From: Pseudomonas quercus
GTDB taxonomy: Bacteria > Pseudomonadota > Gammaproteobacteria > Pseudomonadales > Pseudomonadaceae
Direction: 5' to 3'
Assembly: GCF_012033695.1 (NCBI RefSeq)
Contig: NZ_JAAVJI010000012.1
Span: 1-64,000 of the forward strand
DNA length: 64,000 bases
The notes below the pieces were generated by a model. It worked only from the letters and a program-made list of their open reading frames with translations. It was not told the origin of the DNA and made no database searches. The translations under genes and the position numbers were made by a program. Of this stretch, positions 43,648 to 53,705 are shown piece after piece. Positions within the stretch are counted from its first letter, which is position 1; every line of letters starts with the position of its first letter.

Positions 43648-44382
43648 ATGCGTCGTTTTCTTTTCGTTGTGTTGATGTTCTGCGCCTTGCCGGCGTGGGC
43701 AGACCTCCACGACGCGCTTTACAAGGCTGCCGGCTGGCCAGAACAACGTGTTCATTTCACCGATGCGCTCCAGGCGGCTCAGCAACGCTACCAGAACAGC
43801 CTTCCACCGGCTGTGTTCCAAGCCTTGGTGAACAACAGCAACCAACGCTTTTCAGCTCAGGCCGTTGACCAACGTGCTGAAGGCAGCTTGCACCAGGCAC
43901 TGGCAAACCCTCAACCCGCCTTGACGTTCTTCCAGTCCCCACTGGGCCGCAAAATAGTGGCTGCCGAGTTGTTGGCTACCCGCCCGGACCAACTGGCGCG
44001 CAACGCGCAAGGCTTGCCGAAAATGCAGGCCAGCGATACTCGCCAGTTGCTCATTGGCCACCTTGCTCGCGCCTTGCCTGCGCGTGAAGCAGGCGCCGAA
44101 GTGAGCCTGGCGATTGCAGGCGTAGCGGCCGACAGCCTTAGCTCGATGATTCCGGGGCTACTAGGGGGCGCATCGGCCCAAAGCATGCTCAATGGCCAAC
44201 GTGAACGGCTGATGCAGCAGATTGGCACAGACCTGGACAACACCCTGCTGTACGTCTACCGAGGCCTTAGTGACCCGGAGCTGGAGGAGTTCGTAAACTT
44301 TGCCGAATCGCCGGAGGGGCATGCGTATTACCAGGCCGCACTGGCGGCGGTAAAGGCGGGGTTGGCGGTCGGGGCGCGGTAG
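43648..44382 (+). CDS. DUF2059-type exported protein
   Basis: A 244-residue protein with a signal peptide (MRRFLFVVLMFCALPAWA, cleavage near residue 18). The mature part is mostly alpha-helical, with the pattern LSDPELEEFVNFAESPEGHAYYQA near the C-terminus that marks DUF2059-like proteins. A Gly/Ser/Ala-rich segment (SSMIPGLLGGASAQSM) may touch the membrane. ATG 43648 follows ACAGGAG. The periplasmic role is unknown. Confidence 0.8.
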   Translation: MRRFLFVVLMFCALPAWADLHDALYKAAGWPEQRVHFTDALQAAQQRYQNSLPPAVFQALVNNSNQRFSAQAVDQRAEGSLHQALANPQPALTFFQSPLGRKIVAAELLATRPDQLARNAQGLPKMQASDTRQLLIGHLARALPAREAGAEVSLAIAGVAADSLSSMIPGLLGGASAQSMLNGQRERLMQQIGTDLDNTLLYVYRGLSDPELEEFVNFAESPEGHAYYQAALAAVKAGLAVGAR

Positions 44383-44459
44383 CAGCAATACGATGCCGGT
44401 GGGACCAGGCGTAGCTAACGGCGGAACCCTGGAACCTGACGCGTATGCCGTTACGCCGG

Positions 44460-45398
44460 TTACAGATACCGCTCCAGAAACGGCAGGTATTGCGCCCGAA
44501 TATAGTCTGCCTCGTTGGCCAAATGGTGTCGGGCCGGAGGCAGGCGTAGCACTTCGGGCTGCTTGAACTTGCGCTCCAGCACCCGCAGGTTGTGCCGCCA
44601 GTCCACTGTCATGTCCTGCTCGCCCTGCACGATCAATGGTGTAAGGGTGCACGCAGGCGCCGCTTCGATCCGGCGTACCCACTCCACCAGCGCACCTACC
44701 CACGCAGTTGGCAACCTCAAAGGCTGCAGAGGGTCTGCCTGCAGAAAGGGCAAAAAGGCTGGGTCATTGCTATTTTCGCTGAAGCGCCGGGCAATACCGT
44801 CTACAAAAGGGCTAAGCACGTGATAGCTCAAACGGGACCAGCCCCAGGCCCGCGGGCGAACCAGAGGCGCCAGCAACATGAGGCGACCGTCTACAGGGCT
44901 GCTACTACCTTTGTGCAGCGCATGGTCGATCAGGATCGCACCCCCGGTGCTTTGCCCTAATGCATGCCAGGGCCGTGGCAGGCCCAGGGCTTGAGCCTGA
45001 GCAAACAGCCCGTCAAGGGTAGACTGGTAATGGCCAAAGTGTCGGATACTGGCGCGTGGCCCACTGGACAGCCCATGCCCTGGCAGGTCGCATGACACCA
45101 CCGCCAGCCCGCAGCCCAAGGCCCAGGCAATCACATGGCGGAACAAGCCCATGTGATCGTAGAACCCGTGCAACAGAAACAGCGTGCCCCGTGGCTGACG
45201 AGGTAGCCATACCTGGCACACCAGCTCGAACCCCTCAGCTTCAAAACGCCCCAGAAGCGTATCGAACCGCACGGCACAGCCGGGCAGGTCCAGGCCGTAG
45301 AAACGCTGATACGCTGCGCCTTGCTGGCAAGGCGTACAGGTTTCGTTGAGAGAAGAAAGGCTGGCGCGCAGCCGATCAGGATGGAAGGTCGCAGTCAT
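44460..45398 (-). CDS. Alpha/beta hydrolase (lysophospholipase/monoacylglycerol lipase type)
   Basis: A 312-residue serine hydrolase of the Hydrolase_4 group. The oxyanion region is LFLLHGFYDHMGLFRHV, then CDLPGHGLSSGPRASI and the nucleophile elbow GQSTGGAI. The acid is likely in VQGEQDMTVDW and the histidine in ARHHLANE. No signal peptide is visible, so it is probably cytoplasmic. The lipid substrate is inferred only from the family. ATG 45398 lies three codons inside the longest frame. It lies downstream of spuH in the same direction. Confidence 0.88.
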   Translation of the reverse strand: MTATFHPDRLRASLSSLNETCTPCQQGAAYQRFYGLDLPGCAVRFDTLLGRFEAEGFELVCQVWLPRQPRGTLFLLHGFYDHMGLFRHVIAWALGCGLAVVSCDLPGHGLSSGPRASIRHFGHYQSTLDGLFAQAQALGLPRPWHALGQSTGGAILIDHALHKGSSSPVDGRLMLLAPLVRPRAWGWSRLSYHVLSPFVDGIARRFSENSNDPAFLPFLQADPLQPLRLPTAWVGALVEWVRRIEAAPACTLTPLIVQGEQDMTVDWRHNLRVLERKFKQPEVLRLPPARHHLANEADYIRAQYLPFLERYL

Positions 45399-45458
45399 CA
45401 GGGTCACCCGGTTGTACGGGCAACCCTACCCCTGCCTACGGCTATTGAACAAGCACCT

Positions 45459-46355
45459 TCAGGCCGAAACCACTTCAGGCTTGGCGCGACGCGGGTCTGG
45501 CTGGGACGAGTTGGCTACGGCCGCTTCCTCGACAGCCTGCTGAATGGCCCGGCGACGGCGCTCTTCAGCACGGCGACTGAAGAACCATACAAAGAACGTG
45601 AAGACAGATACCACCAGCAGAATAAGGCTGGCGATGGCATTGATCTCAGGCTTCACGCCCAGGCGTACCTGCGAGAACACTTCCATGGGCAGCGTAGTGG
45701 AACCCGGGCCAGCCACGAAGCTTGCCAATACCAGGTCGTCCAGCGACAGCGCGAAAGACATCATGCCGCCTGCTGCCAGCGAAGGCGCGATCATCGGGAT
45801 GGTAATCAGCAGGAACACCTTCCAAGGCCGCGCGCCTAGGTCCATGGCCGCTTCTTCGATGGACAGGTCCAGTTCACGCAGGCGCGCCGAGACCACCACG
45901 GCCACATAGGCCGCACAAAAGGTGGTGTGCGCAATCCAGATGGTGGGCACCCCACGCTCCTGCGGCCAGCCGATCACCTGTGCCATGGCCACGAACAGCA
46001 GCAGCAATGACAGGCCAGTGATCACTTCAGGCATCACCAGGGGCGCCGTGACCAGGCCACCAAACAGGGTGCGGCCCTTGAAGCGAGGTACACGCGTTAG
46101 CACAAATGCCGCCAGCGTTCCCAGAATGACCGAGGAGATGGCAGTGTAGGTGGCAATTTCCAAGGAACGGAAGACAGCACTCATCAACTGGTCGTTGTGC
46201 AACAGCCCTTGGTACCACTTCACCGACCAACCGCCCCACACTGTTACCAGCCGGGAGGCGTTGAACGAGAAAATCACCAGGATCAGCATGGGCGCATAGA
46301 TGAAGATCAACCCTGCCCACAGCATGAAGGTGGAGAACCGGAAACGAGACGTCAT
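45459..46355 (-). CDS. spuH: Polyamine ABC transporter permease (SpuH/PotI type)
   Basis: A 298-residue inner-membrane permease with six helices and the EAA loop EEAAMDLGARPWKVFLLITIPMIAPSL. It pairs with SpuG to form the channel of the polyamine importer. Its start overlaps spuG by 4 bases. The last residues are polar and charged. It is the last gene of the transport operon; the hydrolase gene 60 bp downstream may or may not be in the same transcript. Confidence 0.94.
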   Translation of the reverse strand: MTSRFRFSTFMLWAGLIFIYAPMLILVIFSFNASRLVTVWGGWSVKWYQGLLHNDQLMSAVFRSLEIATYTAISSVILGTLAAFVLTRVPRFKGRTLFGGLVTAPLVMPEVITGLSLLLLFVAMAQVIGWPQERGVPTIWIAHTTFCAAYVAVVVSARLRELDLSIEEAAMDLGARPWKVFLLITIPMIAPSLAAGGMMSFALSLDDLVLASFVAGPGSTTLPMEVFSQVRLGVKPEINAIASLILLVVSVFTFFVWFFSRRAEERRRRAIQQAVEEAAVANSSQPDPRRAKPEVVSA

Positions 46356-47272
46356 AGCTTGCCCTCCAGCTCTTTGGCCTGGCTACGGTTGAACAGCAGG
46401 ATCGGAATGATCAACAGCACCAGCATTACGACTGCCAATGCGGACGCCACCGGCCAATCGCGATTGTTGAAGAACTCCTGCCATAGCACCTTGCCGATCA
46501 TCAGGGTTTCCGGGCCACCCAGCAGCTCAGGAATCACAAACTCGCCTACCACAGGAATGAACACCAGCATGCAGCCGGCGATGATGCCGTTCTTCGACAG
46601 CGGCACGGTGATTTTCCAGAAATTGTTGAAGCGGCTGGAGCCTAAGTCTGACGCCGCTTCAAGCAGGCTCTGGTCGTGTTTCACCAGGTTGGCAAACAGG
46701 GGCAGAATCATGAATGGCAGGTACGAATACACCACCCCGATGTACACCGCCAGGTTGGTGTTCAGGATCTGCAGAGGCTGATCGATCACGCCCAGGTACA
46801 TCAAAAAGCCATTGAGCAGGCCGTTGTTGCTCAACAAGCCCATCCACGCATACACGCGGATCAGGATGGCCGTCCAGGTGGGCATCATGATCAGCAACAG
46901 CAGAACCGTTTGGGTCTCTTTCTTGGCAATCGACATGGCATACGCCATGGGATAACCAATCAGCACGCACAGCAACGTGCTGAAGAACGCCATTTTCAAC
47001 GAACCGAAATAGGCCGCGAAATAGAGGTCGTCGTCGCCCAGCAACAGGTAGTTGGCCAGGTTGAGGGCGATGTTGATCTTGCCTTCGGCGTACTGCCAGA
47101 TGTCCGTGTAGGGCGGAATGGCCACGTCGGCTTCGGCAAAGCTGATCTTCAGTACAATGAAGAACGGCAGCATGAAGAACAGGAACAGCCAGATGAACGG
47201 CACACCGATCACCCATTGCCGGCCGCCGGGCACCCAGCGGTTGTAAATGCGCTTGATCTTTTTCCGGTTCAT
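46352..47272 (-). CDS. spuG: Polyamine ABC transporter permease (SpuG/PotH type)
   Basis: A 306-residue permease with six predicted helices and the EAA motif LEAASDLGSSRFNNFWKITVPLSKNGI. A basic N-terminal tail (MNRKKIKRIYNRWVPGGR) precedes the first helix. The start at ATG 47272 overlaps the spuF stop by 4 bases. It forms the translocation pore with SpuH. Confidence 0.94.
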   Translation of the reverse strand: MNRKKIKRIYNRWVPGGRQWVIGVPFIWLFLFFMLPFFIVLKISFAEADVAIPPYTDIWQYAEGKINIALNLANYLLLGDDDLYFAAYFGSLKMAFFSTLLCVLIGYPMAYAMSIAKKETQTVLLLLIMMPTWTAILIRVYAWMGLLSNNGLLNGFLMYLGVIDQPLQILNTNLAVYIGVVYSYLPFMILPLFANLVKHDQSLLEAASDLGSSRFNNFWKITVPLSKNGIIAGCMLVFIPVVGEFVIPELLGGPETLMIGKVLWQEFFNNRDWPVASALAVVMLVLLIIPILLFNRSQAKELEGKL

Positions 47273-48411
47273 GAACGAAGCACCACGCCGCTGTCGTCTT
47301 CCCACCACACGAACACTTCATCGTCCCAAGTAGGCCGGGCCCCGCGGCGCTCGGCGTTGGCCACGAAGGATTGCACGATCTTGCCGCTAGGCAGCTGCAC
47401 GTAGAACACCGAATGCCCGCCCAGGTAGGCAATGTCATGCACCTTGCCACGGGACCAGTTGTGCTCAGTGGTAGGCTGTTCGGTGGTCACCAGCAGTTTT
47501 TCCGGCCGCAGGGCGTAGGTCACGCTCTTGTCTTCGGCCGCCGTACTCACGCCATGGCCCACATAGATGCTACGTTCAAGCTCTGGCGAACTGATCAAGA
47601 CATAGCCTTCCATGTCCTCGACCACTTGGCCTTCGAACAGGTTGACGTTACCGATGAACTCGCACACCAAGCGGCTGGTAGGCGTCTCGTAGATGTCCAC
47701 CGGGCTGCCGATCTGAGCAATCCAGCCCAAGTGCATGATCGCCACACGCTCGGCCATGGTCATGGCCTCTTCCTGGTCGTGGGTCACCATCACACAGGTA
47801 ACGCCTACGCGCTCGATGATCTGCACCAGCTCCAGCTGCATTTCCGAGCGCAGCTTCTTGTCCAGGGCACCCATGGGTTCGTCGAGCAACAGCAGCTTGG
47901 GCCGTTTGGCCAGGGAGCGCGCCAGGGCTACACGCTGGCGCTGCCCACCTGACAACTGATGTGGCTTGCGCTTGGCGTACTGGGTCATGTGCACCAGCTT
48001 GAGCATTTCCGCTACGCGCGCATCGATTTCGGCGCCAGGCATCTTGTCCTGCTTCAGGCCGAAGGCGATGTTCTGGGCCACTGTCATGTGCGGAAACAGC
48101 GCATAAGACTGGAACATCATGTTGATGGGCCGCTTGTAAGGCGGCATGTCGGTGATGTCCTCACCGTCCAGGAAGATCCGGCCTTCCGTGGGCCGCTCGA
48201 AACCGGCCAGCATGCGGAGCAAGGTCGACTTGCCCGAGCCGGACCCGCCCAGCAGGGCGAAGATTTCGCCCTTGTGGATCTGCAGGGAAACGTCGTCTAC
48301 AGCGACCGTTTCATCGAATTTCTTGGTCACCCGATCGATCTTGACCAACACCTCTTTAAGGTGCTGCCCGCCTTCGAGGGCTTTCTTGTAGGCACTGGAG
48401 GCAACGGCCAT
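47269..48411 (-). CDS. spuF: Polyamine ABC transporter ATPase (SpuF/PotG type)
   Basis: A 380-residue ABC ATPase with Walker A GGSGSGKST, signature LSGGQRQRVALARSLA, Walker B LLLLDEPMGALD and a C-terminal TOBE domain with ALRPEKLLV. It energises SpuGH import of putrescine or spermidine delivered by SpuD/SpuE. ATG 48411 is preferred to a TTG one codon earlier. It lies 55 bp downstream of spuE. Confidence 0.95.
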   Translation of the reverse strand: MAVASSAYKKALEGGQHLKEVLVKIDRVTKKFDETVAVDDVSLQIHKGEIFALLGGSGSGKSTLLRMLAGFERPTEGRIFLDGEDITDMPPYKRPINMMFQSYALFPHMTVAQNIAFGLKQDKMPGAEIDARVAEMLKLVHMTQYAKRKPHQLSGGQRQRVALARSLAKRPKLLLLDEPMGALDKKLRSEMQLELVQIIERVGVTCVMVTHDQEEAMTMAERVAIMHLGWIAQIGSPVDIYETPTSRLVCEFIGNVNLFEGQVVEDMEGYVLISSPELERSIYVGHGVSTAAEDKSVTYALRPEKLLVTTEQPTTEHNWSRGKVHDIAYLGGHSVFYVQLPSGKIVQSFVANAERRGARPTWDDEVFVWWEDDSGVVLRS

Positions 48412-48466
48412 CAACGAACTCCCAACTTGTTCACGCGCCCGCCCAGGGTGGCGGGCAAAAGGTTAA

Positions 48467-49561
48467 TTACTTGCCTGTCTTGATGCGCGTCCAGGAACGG
48501 GTCATCAAGCGCTGAATGTTTGGCGGCAGCTCATGGTTCACATACGCCTTGTCGAGCACGTCCTGTGGGGGGTACACCGCAGGGTCTTCGCTTACGGCCT
48601 TGTCCATGTCAGCTCGCGCCTCGGGGTTCGGGTTGGCATAGCCCACGTAGTCGCTGACCTGCGCGATCACCTTAGGCTCAAGCATGTAGTTGATGAAGGC
48701 ATGGGCGGCTTCCACGTCCGGCGCATCTGCAGGAATGGCCAGCATATCGAACCAGAGGTTGCCGCCTTCTTTTGGAACGGAATAGGCAACGTTCACACCG
48801 TTCTTGGCTTCCTTGGCACGGTTGCGCGCCTGGAACACATCCCCGGAGAACCCGGCGGCGATACAAATGTTGCCCGCTGACAGGTCGGTGATGTACTTGG
48901 AGGAGTGGAAGTAGCGAATATAAGGCCGAACAGCCAACAACTTGGCTTCTGCCTTTTTGTAGTCATCGGGGTTGGTGCTGTTGGGGTCCAGCCCCAGGTA
49001 CTGCAGAACGGCGGGCATCATCTCGTCCGGGGAATCGAGGAACGCTACGCCACATTTCTGCAGCTTTTTCATGTTCTCGGGCTCGAACAGCACAGCCCAG
49101 GAGTCGATCTTGTCTGTGCCCAGCGCAGCTTTCACCTTGGCCACGTTATAACCGATACCGTTAGTGCCCCACAGGTAAGGCACGGCGTACTGGTTACCCG
49201 GATCGTTGGCTTCCAGCCGCTTCATCAGTGCAGGGTCCAGCTTGTTCCAGTTCGGCAGCTGGCTGCGGTCTAGCTTCTGGAATACGCCGGCTTTTATCTG
49301 CTTTCCAAGAAAATGGTTGGACGGCACCACTACGTCGTAACCGGTACGCCCCGCCAGCAATTTGCCTTCGAGGGTTTCGTTGGAATCGAACACGTCATAG
49401 GAAGGCTTGATACCTGTCGCTTTCTCGAAGTCGGCCAGGGTTGTCTCGCCAACATAGTCGGACCAGTTGTAGATCTTCACCTGCCCTGCTGCCTGGGCGC
49501 CGATTGCAAGGGCCAGGCCGGTGGAGAGCAGGATCGCTTTGCCAATTAGGGAGTGAGACAA
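48467..49561 (-). CDS. spuE: Polyamine-binding periplasmic protein (SpuE/PotF type)
   Basis: A 364-residue solute-binding protein with a signal peptide (about residues 8-24, AIGAQA-AGQ). The mature start KIYNWSDYVGETTLADFEKATGI and YDVFDSNETLEGKLLAGRTGYDVVVPSN are PotF-like and contain polyamine-binding aromatic and acidic residues. In P. aeruginosa SpuE prefers spermidine; the preference here is inferred from gene order. It is a paralogue of the upstream spuD. Confidence 0.92.
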   Translation of the reverse strand: MSHSLIGKAILLSTGLALAIGAQAAGQVKIYNWSDYVGETTLADFEKATGIKPSYDVFDSNETLEGKLLAGRTGYDVVVPSNHFLGKQIKAGVFQKLDRSQLPNWNKLDPALMKRLEANDPGNQYAVPYLWGTNGIGYNVAKVKAALGTDKIDSWAVLFEPENMKKLQKCGVAFLDSPDEMMPAVLQYLGLDPNSTNPDDYKKAEAKLLAVRPYIRYFHSSKYITDLSAGNICIAAGFSGDVFQARNRAKEAKNGVNVAYSVPKEGGNLWFDMLAIPADAPDVEAAHAFINYMLEPKVIAQVSDYVGYANPNPEARADMDKAVSEDPAVYPPQDVLDKAYVNHELPPNIQRLMTRSWTRIKTGK

Positions 49562-49739
49562 ATGTGTATCCTCTCGAAACGTGTTCTTTTCAGACGGCGA
49601 TCGACCGACCAGAATGCGAAACCGGCGCGCAACTTACCTTCCATGAAGCGATTGGGCAAAATGAATTCTTTAAAAATCCGAAGGATAAGTTCGGTTGCCT
49701 GCCCGCCAAGCGGCGGACAGGCCTCCAAGCCGACCGGTT

Positions 49740-50837
49740 TTACTTGCCCGACTTGATCTTGGTCCAGCTACGGGTCATCTCGCGTTGAGTGGCCGCAGGC
49801 AGGTCCGAAATCGCGTAGAACTTGGCTTTCACGTCGTCTGATGGGTAGATGTTTGGGTCAGACTTGATCGCCTCGTCCACGAACTGAGTGGCCGCCTTGT
49901 TACCATTCGGGAACTGAACAGCGTTGGTGATTTCAGCCATCACTTCCGGCTTGAGCAGGAAGTTCATGAACTTATAAGCACCCTCGACGTTTTCGGCATC
50001 CTTGGGAATGGCCACCATGTCATAGAAGGTGCCTGCGCCTTCCTTGGGAATGGTGTAGCTGACCTTCACCTTGCCGCCCGCTTCTGCCGCACGGGACTTG
50101 GCCTGCTGTACGTCACCCGAGTACCCCACGGCCACGCAGATGTTGCCGGTGGCCAGGTCCGAGATGTACTTGGACGAGTGGAAGTACGTGATGCTGGGGC
50201 GAATGCTCAGGAACAGGTCTTCAGCCTTCTTCAGCTCATCTTTCTTTTGGGTATTGGTTGGCAGGCCCAGGTAATGCAGTGCCACAGGCAGCATTTCGGT
50301 CGGTGAGTCCAGGAAGCTCACACCGCAGGATTTAAGCTTGGCGATATTCTCGGGCTTGAGCAGTGTGTCCCAGGAATCGATCTTGTCCACGCCCAGCGCG
50401 GCTTTGACCTTCTCAGGGTTGTAACCGATACCGATAGTGCCCCACATATAGGGGAAGGCATGGGCGTTGCCGGGGTCGCTGGCGTCACCTACCGCTTTGA
50501 GCAGCGACTCGTCCAGGTTTTTCCAGTTAGGCAGCTTGGCCTTGTCCAGCGCCTGGTAGACGCCAGCCTTGATCTGCTTGGCCAGGAAGTTGTTGGACGG
50601 CACCACAATGTCGTAACCGGACTTGCCCGCCAACAGCTTGGCTTCCAGGGTCTCGTTGCTGTCGAACACGTCGTACACCACTTTGATGCCCGACTCGTCT
50701 TCAAATTTCTTCACGGTGTCGGGTGCGATGTAGTCCGACCAGTTGTACACATGAAGCACCTTGTCGTCAGCGTGCACTGCCCCGACTACGGCCCCCATCA
50801 ATGACATGGCGAGCAGTGTCTTGCCAAATTTCTTCAT
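49740..50837 (-). CDS. spuD: Polyamine-binding periplasmic protein (SpuD/PotF type)
   Basis: A 365-residue solute-binding protein with a signal peptide (MKKFGKTLLAMSLMGAVVGAVHA, cleavage after about residue 23). The mature part shares HVYNWSDYIAPDTVKKFEDESG and FDSNETLEAKLLAGKSGYD with spuE. In P. aeruginosa SpuD prefers putrescine. It is the first binding protein after the aminotransferase, 99 bp downstream of spuC and 178 bp upstream of spuE. Confidence 0.92.
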   Translation of the reverse strand: MKKFGKTLLAMSLMGAVVGAVHADDKVLHVYNWSDYIAPDTVKKFEDESGIKVVYDVFDSNETLEAKLLAGKSGYDIVVPSNNFLAKQIKAGVYQALDKAKLPNWKNLDESLLKAVGDASDPGNAHAFPYMWGTIGIGYNPEKVKAALGVDKIDSWDTLLKPENIAKLKSCGVSFLDSPTEMLPVALHYLGLPTNTQKKDELKKAEDLFLSIRPSITYFHSSKYISDLATGNICVAVGYSGDVQQAKSRAAEAGGKVKVSYTIPKEGAGTFYDMVAIPKDAENVEGAYKFMNFLLKPEVMAEITNAVQFPNGNKAATQFVDEAIKSDPNIYPSDDVKAKFYAISDLPAATQREMTRSWTKIKSGK

Positions 50838-50936
50838 CCGTCATGCTCCAATTTTTTTGATAACCACCTGTTGGGCGTCGGCGCCTTACCCGTCGGGGGT
50901 ACGCTCCATCAAGCGCACCGCCGCACAGCCTAGCAT

Positions 50937-52301
50937 TTAGCCATGGACTGCATTAAGCGTAAGGTCCAGGCACATGCGCGCTTTGGTCACTAACTCGTCG
51001 ATTTCTTCGCGGTTGATGACCAATGGCGGCGCAATGATCATGGTGTCGCCCACAGCGCGCATGATCAGCCCGTTGTCGAAACAGAACTGCCGGCAGATCA
51101 TGCCCACGCCTTGGCCTTCGTACCGCTGGCGGGTTGCCTTGTCTTTCACCAGTTCGATAGCGCCAAGCATCCCCAACCCCCGGACCTCGCCTACCAACGG
51201 GTGGTCTGCGAGTTCCCGCAGGCGCTTTTGCAAGTACGGTGCCGTTTCAGCTTTAACCCGCCCTATGATGTTTTCGTCATGGAGCAGTCGCAAATTGGCC
51301 AGGCCAACGGCCGCAGCCACCGGGTGGCCAGAATAGGTAAAGCCGTGATTGAAGTCGCCGCCCTCGCTGATGACCTTGGCCACGCGATCCCGAACGATCA
51401 CACCACCCATGGGTACATAGCCGGAGGTCAGGCCTTTGGCAATGGTCATCAGGTCTGGCTGCAGGCCATAGTAATCACTGCCGAACCACTCGCCAGTGCG
51501 GCCGAAGCCGCAGATCACTTCATCAGCCACAAACAAGATGTCGTACTTGGCCAGGATTTCCTTTATGCGCGGCCAGTAGGTGTCCGGCGGAATGATCACG
51601 CCACCAGCGCCCTGAATCGGCTCGGCAATGAATGCGCCGACCTGGTCCACGCCTAGCTCCAGAATCTTCTCTTCCAGCTGGTTTGCGGCCCATACCCCAA
51701 AGGCGTCGGGCGACAGGTCGCCGCCTTCGCCGTACCAATAGGGCTGAGCAATGTGCACGATACCCGGGATGGGCAGGTCGCCTTGTTCGTGCATACCGGA
51801 CATGCCGCCCAGGCTGGCACCGGCGACGGTCGAACCGTGATAGCCATTGACGCGGCTGATGATGGTCTTTTTCTGCGGTTTGCCTTGCAGTGCCCAATAG
51901 TGGCGAACCAGCCGCAGCACCGTATCGTTGCCTTCGGAGCCGGAGCCGGTGAAGAACACATGGCTCATGCCTTCAGGCGCCACATCAACCACGGCCCTTG
52001 CCAGTTCCAGCGCAGGTGGGTGAGCGGTCTGGAAGAACAGGTTGTAATACGGTAGCTCGCGCATCTGGTTGGCCGCCGCCTGCACCAGTTCTTCACGCCC
52101 GTAGCCCACGGCGACACACCACAGCCCTGCCATACCGTCGAGGACCTTGTGGCCCTCGCTGTCCCAGAGATGGACACCCTGTGCCTTGGTAATGATGCGC
52201 GGGCCTTTCTCCTTCAGTTGTTTGTAATCACTGAAGGGCGCCAGGTGATGATCACTGCTTAGGGTTTGCCACTGCTGGGTTTGTGGGTTGTTGTTGCTCA
52301 T
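50937..52301 (-). CDS. spuC: Polyamine/putrescine:pyruvate aminotransferase (SpuC)
   Basis: A 454-residue class III PLP aminotransferase. EPIQGAGGVIIPP and VADEVICGFGRTGEWFGSDYYGLQPDLMTIAKGLTSGY carry the PLP aspartate and the Schiff-base lysine. FFTGSGSEGNDTVLRLVRHYW is the phosphate-binding segment. It transaminates putrescine and related diamines to aldehydes with pyruvate. It lies between spuB and spuD in the cluster, same direction. Confidence 0.94.
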   Translation of the reverse strand: MSNNNPQTQQWQTLSSDHHLAPFSDYKQLKEKGPRIITKAQGVHLWDSEGHKVLDGMAGLWCVAVGYGREELVQAAANQMRELPYYNLFFQTAHPPALELARAVVDVAPEGMSHVFFTGSGSEGNDTVLRLVRHYWALQGKPQKKTIISRVNGYHGSTVAGASLGGMSGMHEQGDLPIPGIVHIAQPYWYGEGGDLSPDAFGVWAANQLEEKILELGVDQVGAFIAEPIQGAGGVIIPPDTYWPRIKEILAKYDILFVADEVICGFGRTGEWFGSDYYGLQPDLMTIAKGLTSGYVPMGGVIVRDRVAKVISEGGDFNHGFTYSGHPVAAAVGLANLRLLHDENIIGRVKAETAPYLQKRLRELADHPLVGEVRGLGMLGAIELVKDKATRQRYEGQGVGMICRQFCFDNGLIMRAVGDTMIIAPPLVINREEIDELVTKARMCLDLTLNAVHG

Positions 52302-52346
52302 GCTTGCCTCCTGGGCCGGCCAGCCCTGCAGGCTGGCCGGTGATGA

Positions 52347-53705
52347 TCAGACCGCGAACAGCAGGAATTCCCGTTCCCACGAACTGATCACGCGTTTGAA
52401 GTTTTCATGCTCTGCACGCTTTACTGCCACGTACCCGGTCACAAACTTGCGACCCAGGTATTTCTCGATGATCTTGCAGTTTTCCATCCGCTCCAGCGCA
52501 TCCTCAATGGTCAGCGGCAGGCGCAGGTTGCGGCGCTCATAACCACGCCCATGAACCGGCGCACTGGGCGGAATGCCTTCTACCATGCCGATGTAGCCAC
52601 ACAGCAGGCTGGCAGCAATGGCCAGGTACGGGTTGGCATCCGCACCAGGCAGGCGGTTTTCCACACGTCGGTTCTGCGGGGTGGCGTCTGGCACGCGCAA
52701 GCCAACTGTACGGTTCTCTTCGCCCCACTCCACGTTTACCGGGGCCGAGGTATCTGGCAGGAAGCGGCGGAACGAGTTCACATTAGGTGCGAACAAGGGC
52801 AGCGATTCAGGGATGTACTTCTGCAACCCGCCCACATGATGCAGGAACAGCTGGCTCATGGAGCCGTCTTCGTTGGAGAAGATGCTCTTGCCTGTTTCCA
52901 CGCTGACCACACTCTGGTGCAGGTGCATGGCACTACCCGGCTCGCCGGTCATGGGTTTAGCCATGAAGGTTGCGGCCACGTTGTGCTTGAGCGCGGCTTC
53001 ACGCATGGTGCGCTTGAACACCACGATCTGGTCCGCCAGCGCCAGGGCGCTGCCGTGACGGAAGTTGATTTCCATCTGCGCCGTGCCGTCTTCGTGAATC
53101 AGCGTATCGAGGTCCAGGTTCTGCAATTCGCACCAGTCGTACACGTCCTCGAACAAAGGATCGAATTCGTTGGCGGCTTCGATGGAAAAGGACTGACGAC
53201 CGGTTTCTGGCCGGCCGGAGCGGCCAATGGGCGGCTGCAGGGGGAAGTCCGGGTCGTCGCAGCGCTTGGTCAGGTAAAACTCCATCTCCGGCGCCACAAT
53301 GGGCTGCCAACCGCGGTCGGCATACAACTTGAGCACTTTCTTGAGCACGTTGCGAGGAGACAGCTCGATCGGGTTGCCCTGCTTGTCATAGGTGTCGTGG
53401 ATCACCTGCGCAGTAGGTTCGATGGCCCAGGGCACTAGGAACACAGCATGCTCGTCCGGGCGGCAGAGCATGTCGATGTCGGCCGGGTCCAGCAGCTCGT
53501 AATAGATGTCGTCTTCTACATAGTCACCCGTCACGGTCTGCAGCAGCACGCTTTCCGGCAGGCGCATGCCCTTTTCGGCAATGAACTTGTTGGTCGGCGA
53601 GATCTTGCCGCGGGTAATGCCGGTCAGGTCGCTGATCAGGCATTCAACTTCCGTGATCTTGTGTTTTTTCAACCAATCAGTGAGCTGGTCGAGGTTGGTA
53701 CTCAT
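52347..53705 (-). CDS. spuB: Gamma-glutamylpolyamine synthetase (SpuB, glutamine-synthetase fold)
   Basis: A 452-residue glutamine synthetase-like ligase. The N-terminal beta-grasp has CLISDLTGITRGK, and the catalytic domain has MEFYLTKRCDDPDFPLQPP, AQMEINFRHGS and MTGEPGSAMHLHQSVV. In this subfamily the ammonia site is replaced to accept polyamines, giving gamma-glutamylputrescine from ATP and glutamate. ATG 53705 follows a GAGGT ribosome site; the frame is open upstream to 53972 but without family similarity. It is divergent from the related spuI. Confidence 0.92.
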   Translation of the reverse strand: MSTNLDQLTDWLKKHKITEVECLISDLTGITRGKISPTNKFIAEKGMRLPESVLLQTVTGDYVEDDIYYELLDPADIDMLCRPDEHAVFLVPWAIEPTAQVIHDTYDKQGNPIELSPRNVLKKVLKLYADRGWQPIVAPEMEFYLTKRCDDPDFPLQPPIGRSGRPETGRQSFSIEAANEFDPLFEDVYDWCELQNLDLDTLIHEDGTAQMEINFRHGSALALADQIVVFKRTMREAALKHNVAATFMAKPMTGEPGSAMHLHQSVVSVETGKSIFSNEDGSMSQLFLHHVGGLQKYIPESLPLFAPNVNSFRRFLPDTSAPVNVEWGEENRTVGLRVPDATPQNRRVENRLPGADANPYLAIAASLLCGYIGMVEGIPPSAPVHGRGYERRNLRLPLTIEDALERMENCKIIEKYLGRKFVTGYVAVKRAEHENFKRVISSWEREFLLFAV